From Rhizobium brockwellii (lineage in GTDB: Bacteria > Pseudomonadota > Alphaproteobacteria > Rhizobiales > Rhizobiaceae): a stretch of DNA of 64,000 nt. The translations under genes were made by a program, and so were the position numbers. The stretch is from NCBI RefSeq assembly GCF_000769405.2, contig NZ_CP053444.1, positions 90,226 through 154,225 of the forward strand, read 5' to 3'. This document shows, piece by piece, positions 9,922 through 18,511 of the stretch (its first letter is position 1; each line of letters starts with the position of its first letter). Below the pieces are notes generated by a model. The model ran no database searches. It worked only from the letters and a program-made list of their open reading frames with translations, and was not told where the DNA came from.

Positions 9922-11511
9922 TTAGGCCGCAGAGGTTTTGGAGAGGTTGAACGGCAGCAGGTCGCCGATGTCGGCCGCTTCTTCGCGCTGCGGCAACTCA
10001 GTGAGCACGTGGCGCAGCCAGGTGAGCGGGTCGACGCCACAGGCGCGGCAGGTCAGCATCAAACTGTAGATCACGGCGCTGGCCTTGGCTCCGTCAGCGG
10101 TGTCGCTGAACAGCCACGATTTCCTGCCGGTGGCAAAAACTCTGATCTCGCGTTCCAGAATGTTGTTATCGATCGGCATCCTGCCGTCGCTGGTATAGCG
10201 CGTTAGATAATCCCATTGGTTCAGGGTGTAGGACACTGCATCACCGAGCTTGGTATCCGGCACGACCTTCGGCGCGATATTGTCGAGCCAAGTCTTCAGA
10301 GCGTTCAGGACAGGCAAGCTGTGTTGTTGCCGGAAGCGGCGAATGCAGTCTGCTTTCGTCTCGCCGGCATCTGGGGTTTTGTCTCTTGCCTGCTTTTCGA
10401 TCCGGTAGAGCTGCTCGAAGAACCGGAGTGCCTGTTCCGGCGGTCCGCCTCCGTTCTTCCTGGTTTTGAGAGCCTCGACGAAGCGCCGCCGTGAATGGGC
10501 GATGCATCCGACATGGGTTGCGCCATGTAATGTGCGCCAGGCGGTGTAGCCATCGGTCACCAATATGCCGCGGTAGTCACCGAGAAAGGCCTGCGGGTGG
10601 ACCTGGCCGCGGCCCGGTTGATAATCGAGAAGCACGATTGGCTCCTCACTATTCTCGCCGCTGCGATATGCCCACATGTACGACGTGCTGGTGGCTTCCT
10701 TGTCCTTTTCCTTCAGCACTTGAACTGTCGTCTCGTCACCATGAATGAGAGGCTGCGACTGAAGCCGCAATCTCAGCGCATCGTAGATGCGATGCAGGTG
10801 CCTCTCGCTCGAGCCGATCACCCAGTGCGCGAGAGCGCCCCGGCTGATCGGAACACCGGCCCGTTCGAATGTTTGCGCCACGCGGTAGAGCGGCGTGCCG
10901 TCGACGTATTTGTGGACGAGTGTGAAGGCCAGTGTCGAGGCAGTGGCAATGCTGCCCGGCAAGGGCTGCGGCGGCATCGGTGCGATCACCACAGGCGTGT
11001 TGATCCCGGTGCGGTCGCAATGGCGGCAGGCGTATTTGAACCGCACATTCTGCAGAACCTTTGCCTTGACCTCGATATGGAGCTGTTCGCTAACGGCCTC
11101 GCCCATGCGATGCATTTGACTGTCGCAGCAAGGGCAAGTTTTTTGATCGTCGGGTAGATCGTATTCGACACGCTCGCCCGGCAGGTCTTCCGGCAGAGGT
11201 CTGCGGCCCCGCTTTTTACGCGCGGCGCTATCGACTGCTGGCAGGCCTGTATCCGTAAGATCGGCGACGTCGTCGCCATAATCACGATCATCCTCGTCTG
11301 CGGCCTCTTCGGCCTCGTTGAAGATGCGATCGATGTGCTTTTCGCTGCGGGGGGCAAAACGATGGAGCTTTGCGAGTACCAGCTCTTCTTCCAGCTTGGC
11401 GACCCGCTGCGAGAGCGCTTCCTTCTCGGCTTTGAGCGCGGCGATTTCGGCGGCACTTGCCGCCAACTGCGCCATCAGCTCTGCAACATCAGGTTCGCCG
11501 GTTTGGGTCAT
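9922..11511 (-). CDS. tnpC: IS66-family transposase TnpC (Orf3)
   Basis: A 529-residue IS66 transposase. It has an N-terminal leucine-rich coiled coil (ALKAEKEALSQRVAKLEEELVLAKLHRF), a Cys-rich zinc-binding segment (CPCCDSQMH ... CRHCDRT), and the DDE-type catalytic core with LIHGDETTVQVL and VTDGYTAW, ending in the IDNNILEREIR region. The protein ends abruptly after SKTSAA at exactly the point where it stops matching the other TnpC copy at 9175, so the real 3' end of the element is missing here. Confidence 0.93.
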   Translation of the reverse strand: MTQTGEPDVAELMAQLAASAAEIAALKAEKEALSQRVAKLEEELVLAKLHRFAPRSEKHIDRIFNEAEEAADEDDRDYGDDVADLTDTGLPAVDSAARKKRGRRPLPEDLPGERVEYDLPDDQKTCPCCDSQMHRMGEAVSEQLHIEVKAKVLQNVRFKYACRHCDRTGINTPVVIAPMPPQPLPGSIATASTLAFTLVHKYVDGTPLYRVAQTFERAGVPISRGALAHWVIGSSERHLHRIYDALRLRLQSQPLIHGDETTVQVLKEKDKEATSTSYMWAYRSGENSEEPIVLLDYQPGRGQVHPQAFLGDYRGILVTDGYTAWRTLHGATHVGCIAHSRRRFVEALKTRKNGGGPPEQALRFFEQLYRIEKQARDKTPDAGETKADCIRRFRQQHSLPVLNALKTWLDNIAPKVVPDTKLGDAVSYTLNQWDYLTRYTSDGRMPIDNNILEREIRVFATGRKSWLFSDTADGAKASAVIYSLMLTCRACGVDPLTWLRHVLTELPQREEAADIGDLLPFNLSKTSAA

Positions 11512-11563
11512 CCCAGTTTTGAATCTGAACCGCGTCGCCGCGTCAACAGATCAACACGCCACC

Positions 11564-11917
11564 TCAGCCGGCAATCTGATATTGCCGCACAGGATGACGG
11601 ATCATCGCATCGATATCGATCCCGTCGAGAATCCAGTGCAGCTGCTCGGTCGTCAGTGTGACCACCGGCACCTCTCGGCGCGGCCATCGGAACTTGTCTT
11701 CGGTTAACCGCTTCAGGACCAGCACGAACCCGGACCGATCAAAGAACAGCAGCTTCACCCGGTCACGCCGACGGTTGCAGAAGGCAAACACTGCAGGAGC
11801 AAACGGGTCCAGCGCCATCGTCTCCTGGACCAGGACCGCAAGGCTGTTGATGCCCGCCCGGAAGTCGATCGGTTCGCGGTGCAGGTAGACTTGAAGATCA
11901 GCGCCAAGCTTAAACAT
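11564..11917 (-). CDS. tnpB: IS66 accessory protein TnpB (Orf2)
   Basis: A 117-residue IS66 Orf2 protein, the usual length (about 115). The family signature runs VYLHREPIDFRAGINSLAVLV near the N-terminus and FCNRRRDRVKLLFFDRSGFVLVLKRL in the centre. It overlaps the tnpA end by 8 nt and precedes tnpC, the standard IS66 tnpA-tnpB-tnpC order. It is needed for transposition in this family, though its biochemical role is not clear. Confidence 0.93.
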   Translation of the reverse strand: MFKLGADLQVYLHREPIDFRAGINSLAVLVQETMALDPFAPAVFAFCNRRRDRVKLLFFDRSGFVLVLKRLTEDKFRWPRREVPVVTLTTEQLHWILDGIDIDAMIRHPVRQYQIAG

Positions 11918-12344
11918 GACCCAGAGCTCCGATTATTGCCGTCAATGCGTTGAGATCGCTGCACTCCAGCGTCAATCTCACACCATTCGGCAGTGACGCA
12001 CTCACCTTTGCTGGAGAGGTCAGGGGGCCGCTTCTCTCCGTCGTCGGCAATCGCTCTTCGCGATCCGTGGCAGGCATCTCAATGTCGAACTCGCTGCTCG
12101 GGGCGGCGATCTGAACGGGAATAAACGCAGATGACGAAGACGGCGATAATGGATGGGCCTGGGTGTGTTTCCTGATCCATTTCCAAACGAGGTTCGCGTT
12201 GACCCCGTGTACTCGCGCAAGTTTCGATACTGATGCGCCGGGTTCAAGGCATGCCGCAACTAGGCGATCTTTCGAACCTGGATCGAAGCGGCGCCTTCCA
12301 TTCCGACCAACCAGCCGCACGGCGAGTTTTTGACCTTCATCCAT
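11910..12344 (-). CDS. tnpA: IS66 accessory protein TnpA (Orf1)
   Basis: A DNA-binding Orf1 of IS66 with an HTH of the transposase_8 type: RRFDPGSKDRLVAACLEPGASVSKLARVHGVN, then NLVWKWIRKH. I take the ATG at 12344 (MDEGQKLAVR), since the frame upstream runs into a perfect hairpin. The C-terminal part LPNGVRLTLECSDLNALTAIIGAL is typical. Confidence 0.88.
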   Translation of the reverse strand: MDEGQKLAVRLVGRNGRRRFDPGSKDRLVAACLEPGASVSKLARVHGVNANLVWKWIRKHTQAHPLSPSSSSAFIPVQIAAPSSEFDIEMPATDREERLPTTERSGPLTSPAKVSASLPNGVRLTLECSDLNALTAIIGALGHV

Positions 12345-12349
12345 AACTT

Positions 12350-12376
12350 GGTGTCCACCTCTTTTAGGTGGACACC
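12350..12376. promoter_or_regulatory. Perfect 11-bp hairpin upstream of IS66 tnpA
   Basis: GGTGTCCACCT at 12350-12360 and AGGTGGACACC at 12366-12376 are perfect inverted repeats with a 5-nt loop. The hairpin lies directly before tnpA. The other IS66 fragment has a comparable hairpin before its tnpA (38365-38382), so it may regulate tnpA expression. Confidence 0.6.
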
Positions 12377-12404
12377 TCATGCCAAAGCTCACTCAACTAC
12401 AGAA

Positions 12405-12427
12405 GGTGCGGTGAAATTCGCGGTTAC
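12405..12427 (-). repeat. Putative right terminal inverted repeat of the IS66 element
   Basis: Read on the minus strand from 12427 this is GTAACCGCGAATTTCACC, resembling the other end at 9088 (GTAAGCGCGATTTTCC). This suggests that the original element, or the rearranged unit, ran from 9088 to 12427. Confidence 0.5.
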
Positions 12428-12430
12428 AGC

Positions 12431-12964
12431 CTATTGCGTAGCCGTGCCCCGATATTTCCGGAAAAGTCGAACGACGCGCCCGATCTTTGACGGTTGGTTG
12501 GCGTCGGACGTATCGAGCTGCAAGGTCACAATAGGAGGTTCGGAGAAGGGATCGCACTCGATAGCCACGTTAACGGCGCCTAACATGTCAGCGCCGGCCC
12601 TGAAGGCGCCCAGCGCGTACGCACAACCCGAGCCTATCGCGATGAAGTCGGCCTCGATCGGGCCGGAAGGATAAATGCTGTTGTTGAAGAAAAATCTCGA
12701 GCCATCGACCTTTACCAGGAGCGCCTCAAAATCGGGCTCGTTCGTGCCAAACGCTTCCTTGCTCATGCCCCCCGTCACCCACTGCGTGACGAATTCATTC
12801 ATACCGGGAACGGTGGACGAGACGCCGAGCAGCGAGCCTTTGTATTTCCCTGCCTCGATCCGGTGAATCTTCCTCTTGGCGCCGATCGGATGGCTGCTGC
12901 CGGAGAAGGCGCGGCTGTCAGAGGCCATTCTCCGAATCTTGGCGTCGTAGACGATGGTGGTCAT
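12431..12964 (-). CDS. Ntn-hydrolase (proteasome-subunit-like) hypothetical protein
   Basis: A 177-residue protein if started at the ATG at 12964 (MTTIVYDAKIRRMASDSRAF); an upstream ATG at 12979 adds five residues. The MTT start followed by a beta strand and ASDSR resembles the N-terminal-nucleophile fold of HslV and proteasome subunits, where the Thr after Met becomes the nucleophile. The glycine-rich IAIGSGCAYALGAFRAGA segment also matches this fold. Such genes are common as hypothetical or phage-type proteins in rhizobia. Substrate unknown. It has no obvious link to the neighbouring nif genes and lies between IS66 and a fixA remnant. Confidence 0.7.
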   Translation of the reverse strand: MTTIVYDAKIRRMASDSRAFSGSSHPIGAKRKIHRIEAGKYKGSLLGVSSTVPGMNEFVTQWVTGGMSKEAFGTNEPDFEALLVKVDGSRFFFNNSIYPSGPIEADFIAIGSGCAYALGAFRAGADMLGAVNVAIECDPFSEPPIVTLQLDTSDANQPSKIGRVVRLFRKYRGTATQ

Positions 12965-12975
12965 ACACCGAGCCC

Positions 12976-13074
12976 TCACTTGATGCGCTTCGGGCGCCTG
13001 ATGGTGTTCGTAACCGACTGAAACCGGACCTGTGCCGAGTCAGGCACTTGCTTTATGCAAGCCGCGATATTCAT
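12976..13074 (-). pseudogene. fixA 5' remnant (duplicated N-terminus)
   Basis: The minus-strand frame from the ATG at 13074 reads MNIAACIKQVPDSAQVRFQSVTNTIRR, almost the same as the start of the intact FixA at 20483 (MNIVVCIKQVPDSAQIRVHPVTNTIMR). Homology ends after about 26 residues and a stop follows at 12976. This is a duplicated scrap of fixA, downstream of nifT. Confidence 0.88.
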
Positions 13075-13283
13075 GTGTTCCCGGGCTGCAAGCGAATGCT
13101 GTCTTGGTGTCTCGGGTTGTTCATGCGCGAAATGAAAAACGTAATCGTAAGATTGGGCATGTTTATCCTCCACGTGAACCAATGCCGTTATTTCACAAGA
13201 TGGCTGCGCCAGCCGTTCCCTTCGCACATCGGCAGCCGCCGCTGTCGAAAGTCCGATGTTCGGTCCGCCCGTGTCAGTCCTGA
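13075..13283. other. Spacer between fixA remnant and nifT
   Basis: No gene supported. Part of it may be duplicated DNA from upstream of fixA, but the similarity is too weak to claim by eye. Confidence 0.3.
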
Positions 13284-13484
13284 TCATTGCTTCCTCGCCT
13301 CGACTGTGATGGGTAAGCGGGTGCTCTGCGCTAGGTCGGGGAGGGCGAGGAGCCATCCGTTCCTTAGCAATACAAAGCCGCCCCACAAGTCATGACTCTC
13401 CACCGCAACAACCGGCTCCTCGACATCCTTTTTGGACATATAGATCGACAAGCCGGCCCCATTTCTCCGGATCATTGCTTTCAT
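13284..13484 (-). CDS. nifT: NifT/FixU family protein
   Basis: A 66-residue protein beginning MKAMIRRNGAGLSIYMSKKDVEEPVV and ending STRLPITVEARKQ, both hallmarks of NifT (FixU in rhizobia). The family is a small beta-rich protein associated with nitrogenase clusters; its role is unclear and mutants are usually mild. It is the last intact gene of the nifB-fdxN cluster. Confidence 0.93.
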   Translation of the reverse strand: MKAMIRRNGAGLSIYMSKKDVEEPVVAVESHDLWGGFVLLRNGWLLALPDLAQSTRLPITVEARKQ

Positions 13485-13496
13485 TTACTGTACCTC

Positions 13497-13650
13497 GTTT
13501 TACACGTGCTCCATTTCGCACCCGTTGGAACCGACGATGCTGCCACGCTCAACCACCTCATTGTTCCATGGGTTGCTGTCGAGGAGGATGCCCGCCTGCG
13601 CCAAAATGCTTTCGCAGGCGGGCCCCTTTTGCTTTCGTTTAGTACGGCTG
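13497..13650 (-). pseudogene. Possible nifZ 3' remnant
   Basis: In other rhizobia nifZ lies between fdxN and fixU/nifT. Here the minus-strand frame ending at 13500 finishes with NNEVVERGSIVGSNGCEMEHV, which faintly resembles NifZ C-termini (..DRGYxVGMRxxELE). No other NifZ motif is seen, so at most a remnant is left. Confidence 0.3.
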
Positions 13651-13651
13651 C

Positions 13652-13846
13652 TCAGGCAGGAACGCAGGTGTTCGGCATGGGGCAAATGGCTCTGCATTTG
13701 GGCGCGTCAAACTCAATCCTGCACTCGGTGCATATTTTAGGATCGACCACGAATCTGTCAGTTTTGAAACTGATTGCGCCTGAGGGGCACTCAAATTCGC
13801 ATGCGCCGCATTGGGTGCATTGTGAGGCGATGATTTTGAAGGCCAT
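13652..13846 (-). CDS. fdxN: FdxN, 2[4Fe-4S] ferredoxin
   Basis: A 64-residue bacterial-type ferredoxin. Cluster ligands are in [12 protein letters not shown] (residues 10-21) and in the second motif [18 protein letters not shown], where the spacing between the second and third cysteine is extended, as in FdxN. FdxN delivers low-potential electrons for nitrogen fixation and possibly to NifB. It follows nifB by 33 bp, so it is probably co-transcribed. Confidence 0.95.
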   Translation of the reverse strand: MAFKIIASQCTQCGACEFECPSGAISFKTDRFVVDPKICTECRIEFDAPKCRAICPMPNTCVPA

Positions 13847-13879
13847 GATTCAGCTCCTCTGGTTTAGTCAAAGCGTGTG

Positions 13880-15352
13880 TCAAGTCGCGGCTGCTAAAGC
13901 GTCGTCGTGAAGCACCGCGCTATAATGAGCGTCGATTGCCTGCTCGATGTAGGAGCCGCCATAAGCGCCCGTTGCTCGAACACCTCGGCGTGCGAGTTTA
14001 TTCGTAGGGCCCTTGCCGATCTGAGAACAAATCAGCAAATCTAAGCCTTCGAGCGCATTGATGATACTGTTGAGAGTAGCCTCCTCCCCCCATCCACCAA
14101 GGCAGTACGGGTCGATCTTCAGGTGACCAATCAATCCGATGCCTTTTTGACAGACTGAGAAAATTTGTAGTTCCTGCGCGTGACCGAAATGTTCATTGAC
14201 CCGGCCTCCACCTTTGGTGGTTACAGCAATAAGGAGAAGTTCGTCAGATGGACCTGAGACCGATGTGGCCGCGCCCCTTGCTTCCAATGTTTGGGCGCGT
14301 CGCTCGCGCTCGATCAACTTGCGATAGGCATTGCGCTTGCCACTGTCGTTGGTCGCTTCAGCTGGGAGTTGGGAAATCTTGAATTCGTTTGCGCGATCAT
14401 CACTGAGCAGACCGACTGCATCGGCGCGGCACTGGCGGCAATGGCGCATCACCTTCGTGTCGCCTTCAAGCCGATCCCGGAGCGCGATTAGTTCGGAAGG
14501 TGTAGGGCAACGCTGATCGTTCATGCCATAGAAAGTGCCATGTGTAGGCTCTGAAATCAGGGGCATTACGTTGTGCATGAACGCACCCCTGTCCTTGACC
14601 CACTTGTTAACATCGATGAGATGCTCGTCGTTGACGCCTGGGATCATCACGGAATTGACCTTGATGAGGATGCCGCGTTCTGCCAGCATTTCGAGCCCCA
14701 ACATTTGCCTCTCATGAAGGATCCTGGACGCGTCGATACCGTTGTAGCGGCGGCCGTCATAGAATATCCAGGGGTAGATCTTGGTCCCGATCTTCGGATC
14801 TACCATGTTGATGGTGATCGTCACGTGCCCGACATTCATGTCGACAAGCTCGTCGACATGTTCAGGAAGTGCGAGACCATTGGTCGAGATGCAAAGCTTG
14901 ACGTCAGGGATTTCCCGGGCGATCGGTATGAGCGTCGCCTTTGTTTTCCTCCAATCGTAGCAGGCATCGCCTGGCCCGGCGATGCCCACCACCGAAAGCT
15001 GCGGCACTTCGTTGGCGACCGCCATGGCCCTGCGCAGCGCCTGGTCGGGAGTGAGCCTATGGGATGCTACTCCTGGCCTGCTTTCGTTGGCGCAGTCGTA
15101 TTTTCGATTGCAGTAATTGCATTGGATATTGCAGGCTGGTGCGACCGCGAGATGCATCCGCGCGAAATAGAGATGCGCCTCCCGCGAGAAGCACGGGTGG
15201 TCTTTGATCTTTTCAATGATTGCTGGAGCCATACCATTCGGCTCTGAACTACCACGGGATGAAGACGCATGGTCACCGAACGTTGTTGCCCCCGGCTCGC
15301 GTGCGGCAGGTGCTGTGTTGGTGATCCTACACTTACTCATCCCTCTGGACAT
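13880..15352 (-). CDS. nifB: NifB, FeMo-cofactor biosynthesis radical SAM protein
   Basis: A 490-residue two-domain protein. The N-terminal radical SAM domain carries CNIQCNYCNRKYDC with the CxxxCxxC cluster ligands, and converts [Fe-S] units plus a SAM-derived carbon into NifB-co. The C-terminal NifX-like domain starts near LLIAVTTKGGGRVNEHFGHA and should bind the product. I place the start at the ATG at 15352, which has GGAG 6 nt upstream, rather than the upstream in-frame codon at 15421. A sigma-54 promoter lies just upstream (15391-15405). Confidence 0.96.
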   Translation of the reverse strand: MSRGMSKCRITNTAPAAREPGATTFGDHASSSRGSSEPNGMAPAIIEKIKDHPCFSREAHLYFARMHLAVAPACNIQCNYCNRKYDCANESRPGVASHRLTPDQALRRAMAVANEVPQLSVVGIAGPGDACYDWRKTKATLIPIAREIPDVKLCISTNGLALPEHVDELVDMNVGHVTITINMVDPKIGTKIYPWIFYDGRRYNGIDASRILHERQMLGLEMLAERGILIKVNSVMIPGVNDEHLIDVNKWVKDRGAFMHNVMPLISEPTHGTFYGMNDQRCPTPSELIALRDRLEGDTKVMRHCRQCRADAVGLLSDDRANEFKISQLPAEATNDSGKRNAYRKLIERERRAQTLEARGAATSVSGPSDELLLIAVTTKGGGRVNEHFGHAQELQIFSVCQKGIGLIGHLKIDPYCLGGWGEEATLNSIINALEGLDLLICSQIGKGPTNKLARRGVRATGAYGGSYIEQAIDAHYSAVLHDDALAAAT

Positions 15353-15390
15353 TACGAACTCCAATGACGCTTGAAAGCTCAGTTCCGCGA

Positions 15391-15405
15391 GCAAGAGCGA
15401 TGCCA
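15391..15405 (-). promoter_or_regulatory. Sigma-54 promoter of nifB
   Basis: On the minus strand this reads TGGCATCGCTCTTGC, a good match to the -24/-12 consensus with correct spacing. It lies about 40 bp upstream of the nifB ATG. I did not find an obvious TGT-N10-ACA NifA site nearby. Confidence 0.75.
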
Positions 15406-15594
15406 GTCTGAGAAACGTCACCCTGCCAGCTGGGTATGCTCTTCGTTGTCCGGTTTAGACCTCTTTGCTACAGGGTTTCGTCGGAGACACGACAGGGCCG
15501 CTTGGTAGACCTTGTCGGGTGGGGGAAACTAGAATTGCCGGGCGTCAGTTGGGCGCGACCTGCCGCAGCAGGTCTGCACCAATGACCTCCTTGA

Positions 15595-16776
15595 CTAGAA
15601 GAGTTTTCGTTCGATCCCGTGCCGGCGCAGAGAGTAACCGACCTGTCGCGGCGTACGACCAAGGAGCCGCGCAGCTTTAGCCTGATTCCCTCCGGCCGTC
15701 GCCATCGCCTGTACCAACCGTTCTCTGCCGATCAGACCTGAGTGTCCCATTACGGCTTCGGCCGCGAAGACGGCGGCATCACGCGGCTGTCCCGTTGACA
15801 CGGTTTCACCTCGAGCGAGCCCATGAACTGCGCCCTTGCCCTCTCGCTCGGCAACCGCCTTTTTGAGGAGCGGGGAATAGCATCGACCCTGTTCACAGGC
15901 GAGATCTTGAGGAATGATGACGTCCGAACGGGCGAGCGTTGCGGTCCTCTGTATGCAGTTTTGCAGCTCACGAATATTGCCTGGGAACTCGCATTTCGAA
16001 AGGATATCAAGTGTGGAGGGTGCAAAGCTTAACGAACGGCCGTTCTCCTTGTTGAAACGCCGAAGGAATAATTGGGCCAAACGCGGGATGTCACCGTCGC
16101 GTTGCCTCAGTGGTGGCAAAGTGATCGGTACGACATTGATCCGGTAATACAGGTCGGCTCTGAATTCTCCCGCCGCCACGGCCGTTTCAAGATCCTTATT
16201 GGTCGCGCAAATCAACCTGACATTGACTTTCAATGTTCTGGTCCCACCGACGCGCTCAAGTTCGCCTTCCTGCAAGACGCGCAGCAACTTGGCCTGGAAC
16301 TCCGCCGAGATTTCTCCTATTTCGTCGAGCAGCAAAGTTCCACCGTGCGCCAGTTCGAACCGACCTTCTTTCGGAGAGGTAGCGCCGGTGAAGGCGCCTT
16401 TCTCGTGCCCGAAAAGTTCCGATTCCAGAACGCCTGCCGACAGCGCAGCGCAATTCAACTTTACGAAGGGCTTTTCACGGCGCGACGAAGAATCGTGTAT
16501 CAGCTTTGCAAAGAATTCTTTGCCCGTGCCGCTCTCACCTCTCAACAGAACAGGCGAGTTGCTCCTTGCGACAATCTGGGCAATTTCAAAAACCTCCTTG
16601 AGTGCGGCACTCTCGCCGACAATTTCAGCACCCGGCCGCACTGCAGATTTGGGCGTCGTCTCATCATCTGATCCAGCCACGGGGCTACTCCATTCAGCAC
16701 GTGGTTCAGAGTGCTTTGGGCACTCAGGACAGTCCTGGAACGTCCTCCGCGCTACATATTGGACTTTGAAGGTCAA
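15595..16776 (-). CDS. nifA: NifA, sigma-54 activator lacking the GAF domain
   Basis: A bacterial enhancer-binding protein of at most 393 residues that activates nif and fix promoters. It has the AAA+ domain with Walker A GESGTGKEF, the sigma-54 contact loop GAFTGAT and the GGTLLLDEIGE Walker B region. A CEQGRC pair in the interdomain linker fits the oxygen-sensitive rhizobial type, and a Fis-type HTH closes the C-terminus (NQAKAARLLGRTPRQVGYSLRRHGI). The usual N-terminal GAF domain is absent: the frame is closed by a stop at 16788. No ATG precedes the AAA+ domain, so the start is probably the TTG at 16776 or an internal GTG. Confidence 0.93.
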   Translation of the reverse strand: MTFKVQYVARRTFQDCPECPKHSEPRAEWSSPVAGSDDETTPKSAVRPGAEIVGESAALKEVFEIAQIVARSNSPVLLRGESGTGKEFFAKLIHDSSSRREKPFVKLNCAALSAGVLESELFGHEKGAFTGATSPKEGRFELAHGGTLLLDEIGEISAEFQAKLLRVLQEGELERVGGTRTLKVNVRLICATNKDLETAVAAGEFRADLYYRINVVPITLPPLRQRDGDIPRLAQLFLRRFNKENGRSLSFAPSTLDILSKCEFPGNIRELQNCIQRTATLARSDVIIPQDLACEQGRCYSPLLKKAVAEREGKGAVHGLARGETVSTGQPRDAAVFAAEAVMGHSGLIGRERLVQAMATAGGNQAKAARLLGRTPRQVGYSLRRHGIERKLF

Positions 16777-16879
16777 TAAAAATTACAAATTGGTAGGGGC
16801 GCCCCATCAGCCGGTTCGTCATTGTTTGCTTACCCTGCGTTTGCAACCGAGTGGCTGTATCGACTACAGAAGAAGCTGT

Positions 16880-17176
16880 TCATCCAAACTTGAAGAGAAC
16901 GCCGAACCCACCCCGTGGATACGTCCACTCAATGTCGCCGTCGGGTCCGCATAACACGTTGCACGTCCCGCATTCCAGGCAGCCATCGGAAACGATGATT
17001 ACCTGACGTCTGTCGTTCAGCTGGTAGCATTTCGCCGGACACACTTGCGTCAAGGCGATCAGGTTTTGGGTTGGAAACAGGTGTTTCCTGACCGATATGT
17101 GTGGGCGGCCCGGGTCAACCAGATATCGGTTCTGGTAAAGCTTGTCCTCAACTCGCCGTTTAACGATGGCCTTCAT
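16880..17176 (-). CDS. fixX: FixX, ferredoxin-like protein
   Basis: A 98-residue ferredoxin-like subunit of the FixABCX electron-bifurcating complex, the electron acceptor from FixC. Cysteines are in TQVCPAKCY and [13 protein letters not shown] (residues about 65-77). It begins [18 protein letters not shown] as other FixX proteins do. It follows fixC by 12 bp. Confidence 0.95.
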   Translation of the reverse strand: MKAIVKRRVEDKLYQNRYLVDPGRPHISVRKHLFPTQNLIALTQVCPAKCYQLNDRRQVIIVSDGCLECGTCNVLCGPDGDIEWTYPRGGFGVLFKFG

Positions 17177-17188
17177 CTGGATCTCCTT

Positions 17189-18496
17189 TTAGCGCCACGC
17201 GCGGGCGAGCCGGACTGCGTCTGAAATCAATCCCCACCGGGATCGTGCTTTCAAGAAGGCGGCGGACGTGGCCTTTTCCTTGTCGAGTTTTGAATTTCCG
17301 TCGACACGGACGAAACTTTGCGCAGCCTTAGATATCAACTTTGGATATGAAACAAACAAGTTCTGGCTGTTGGCATGGAGAAACCTTGGCATCTCTTTAT
17401 GCTTCATCAGATCTTTGATGACGAAGGATGAGTCGAGCATGCTCTTGTACAAAGCCAAGTTGCTTTTCACCATCGAGCCGCCGCGATCCTTTACGTCTGC
17501 AATCGCTTTTCCCGCCAGATACCCTGATGTCATTGCGAGGTTCGAGCCCTCCCGATGTGCGGTATTGTTCAACTGGGCCGCGTCTCCAACCACGACCCAC
17601 CCATTGCCGAAGAGCTGTGGGATAGCCGTAAAACCGCCTTCGGGAATGAGATGCGCGGCATATTCCTTCACCTCAGACCCGGCGATCAATGGCCGGATCG
17701 AAGGATGGTGCTTGAAAGCTTCAAGCAGATCGTATGGCCTTTCCATGGCCGCGGCCAAACCGGAAACGAGGCATCCTATTCCAATAGAGATGGACTCCTT
17801 GTTCGTATATAGAAAGCCAAGCCCTGGGACTCCCCGTGAAATTGTACCGCCTGCCTCGATCACACAGCCTTCGTCTGCAGTCAGGCCGAAGCGTTCTGCG
17901 ATAACGTCCTCCGGTAGGAAATGCATCTCTTTCACGGCAAGTGCCACGCTGTCCGGCTTGGGAGTTTCGCGCAAACGCCCTCGTGTTCCAAGGAAGCCGT
18001 TCACCCCCTCAGCAAGCACCACGACGTCGGCAGAGATGGCCTCGCCGGGTCGGTCGGTGTATACGCCTGTCACGTTGCCCCTCGAATCCTGCTTAAGCCT
18101 TGTGGCCAATGTTTCGCAGAGGACGGTGCATCCGGCCTCGCGCACCTTGGCCGAGAACCATCTATCGAATTGGGCACGGATGATCGTGTATCGGTTTGGC
18201 CGCCGTTCGTTGAAGTCATCCGACCGATAGTGAATTCCGGTGTGCGACGCGCCGTCCATGATCCAGAAGCGCTGCTCGACGAGATGCCGTTCAAGCGGCG
18301 CGTCATCGCGGAAGTCTGGAATGATCTTTTCCAGCGCGTCGGCGTACAGTATCGCTCCTTGAACGTTCTTCGAACCCGGGTACTCGCCGCGCTCCAACTG
18401 CAGCACTTTCAGACCACGCATGGCCATCGCATAAGCAGCCGCGTTACCCGACATACCTGCCCCGACGACAATCGCGTGAAATTTCTCGCCCTTCAT
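17189..18496 (-). CDS. fixC: FixC, flavoprotein of the FixABCX complex
   Basis: A 435-residue ETF:quinone oxidoreductase-type flavoprotein. The N-terminal dinucleotide-binding motif [16 protein letters not shown] is near residue 10, and [15 protein letters not shown] is the second FAD motif. With FixAB and FixX it bifurcates electrons from NADH to quinone and a low-potential carrier for nitrogenase. I take the start at 18496 ([12 protein letters not shown]), with GAGG upstream; the frame extends to 18505. Confidence 0.95.
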   Translation of the reverse strand: MKGEKFHAIVVGAGMSGNAAAYAMAMRGLKVLQLERGEYPGSKNVQGAILYADALEKIIPDFRDDAPLERHLVEQRFWIMDGASHTGIHYRSDDFNERRPNRYTIIRAQFDRWFSAKVREAGCTVLCETLATRLKQDSRGNVTGVYTDRPGEAISADVVVLAEGVNGFLGTRGRLRETPKPDSVALAVKEMHFLPEDVIAERFGLTADEGCVIEAGGTISRGVPGLGFLYTNKESISIGIGCLVSGLAAAMERPYDLLEAFKHHPSIRPLIAGSEVKEYAAHLIPEGGFTAIPQLFGNGWVVVGDAAQLNNTAHREGSNLAMTSGYLAGKAIADVKDRGGSMVKSNLALYKSMLDSSFVIKDLMKHKEMPRFLHANSQNLFVSYPKLISKAAQSFVRVDGNSKLDKEKATSAAFLKARSRWGLISDAVRLARAWR

Positions 18497-18511
18497 TAGC
18501 CACACCTCAGT

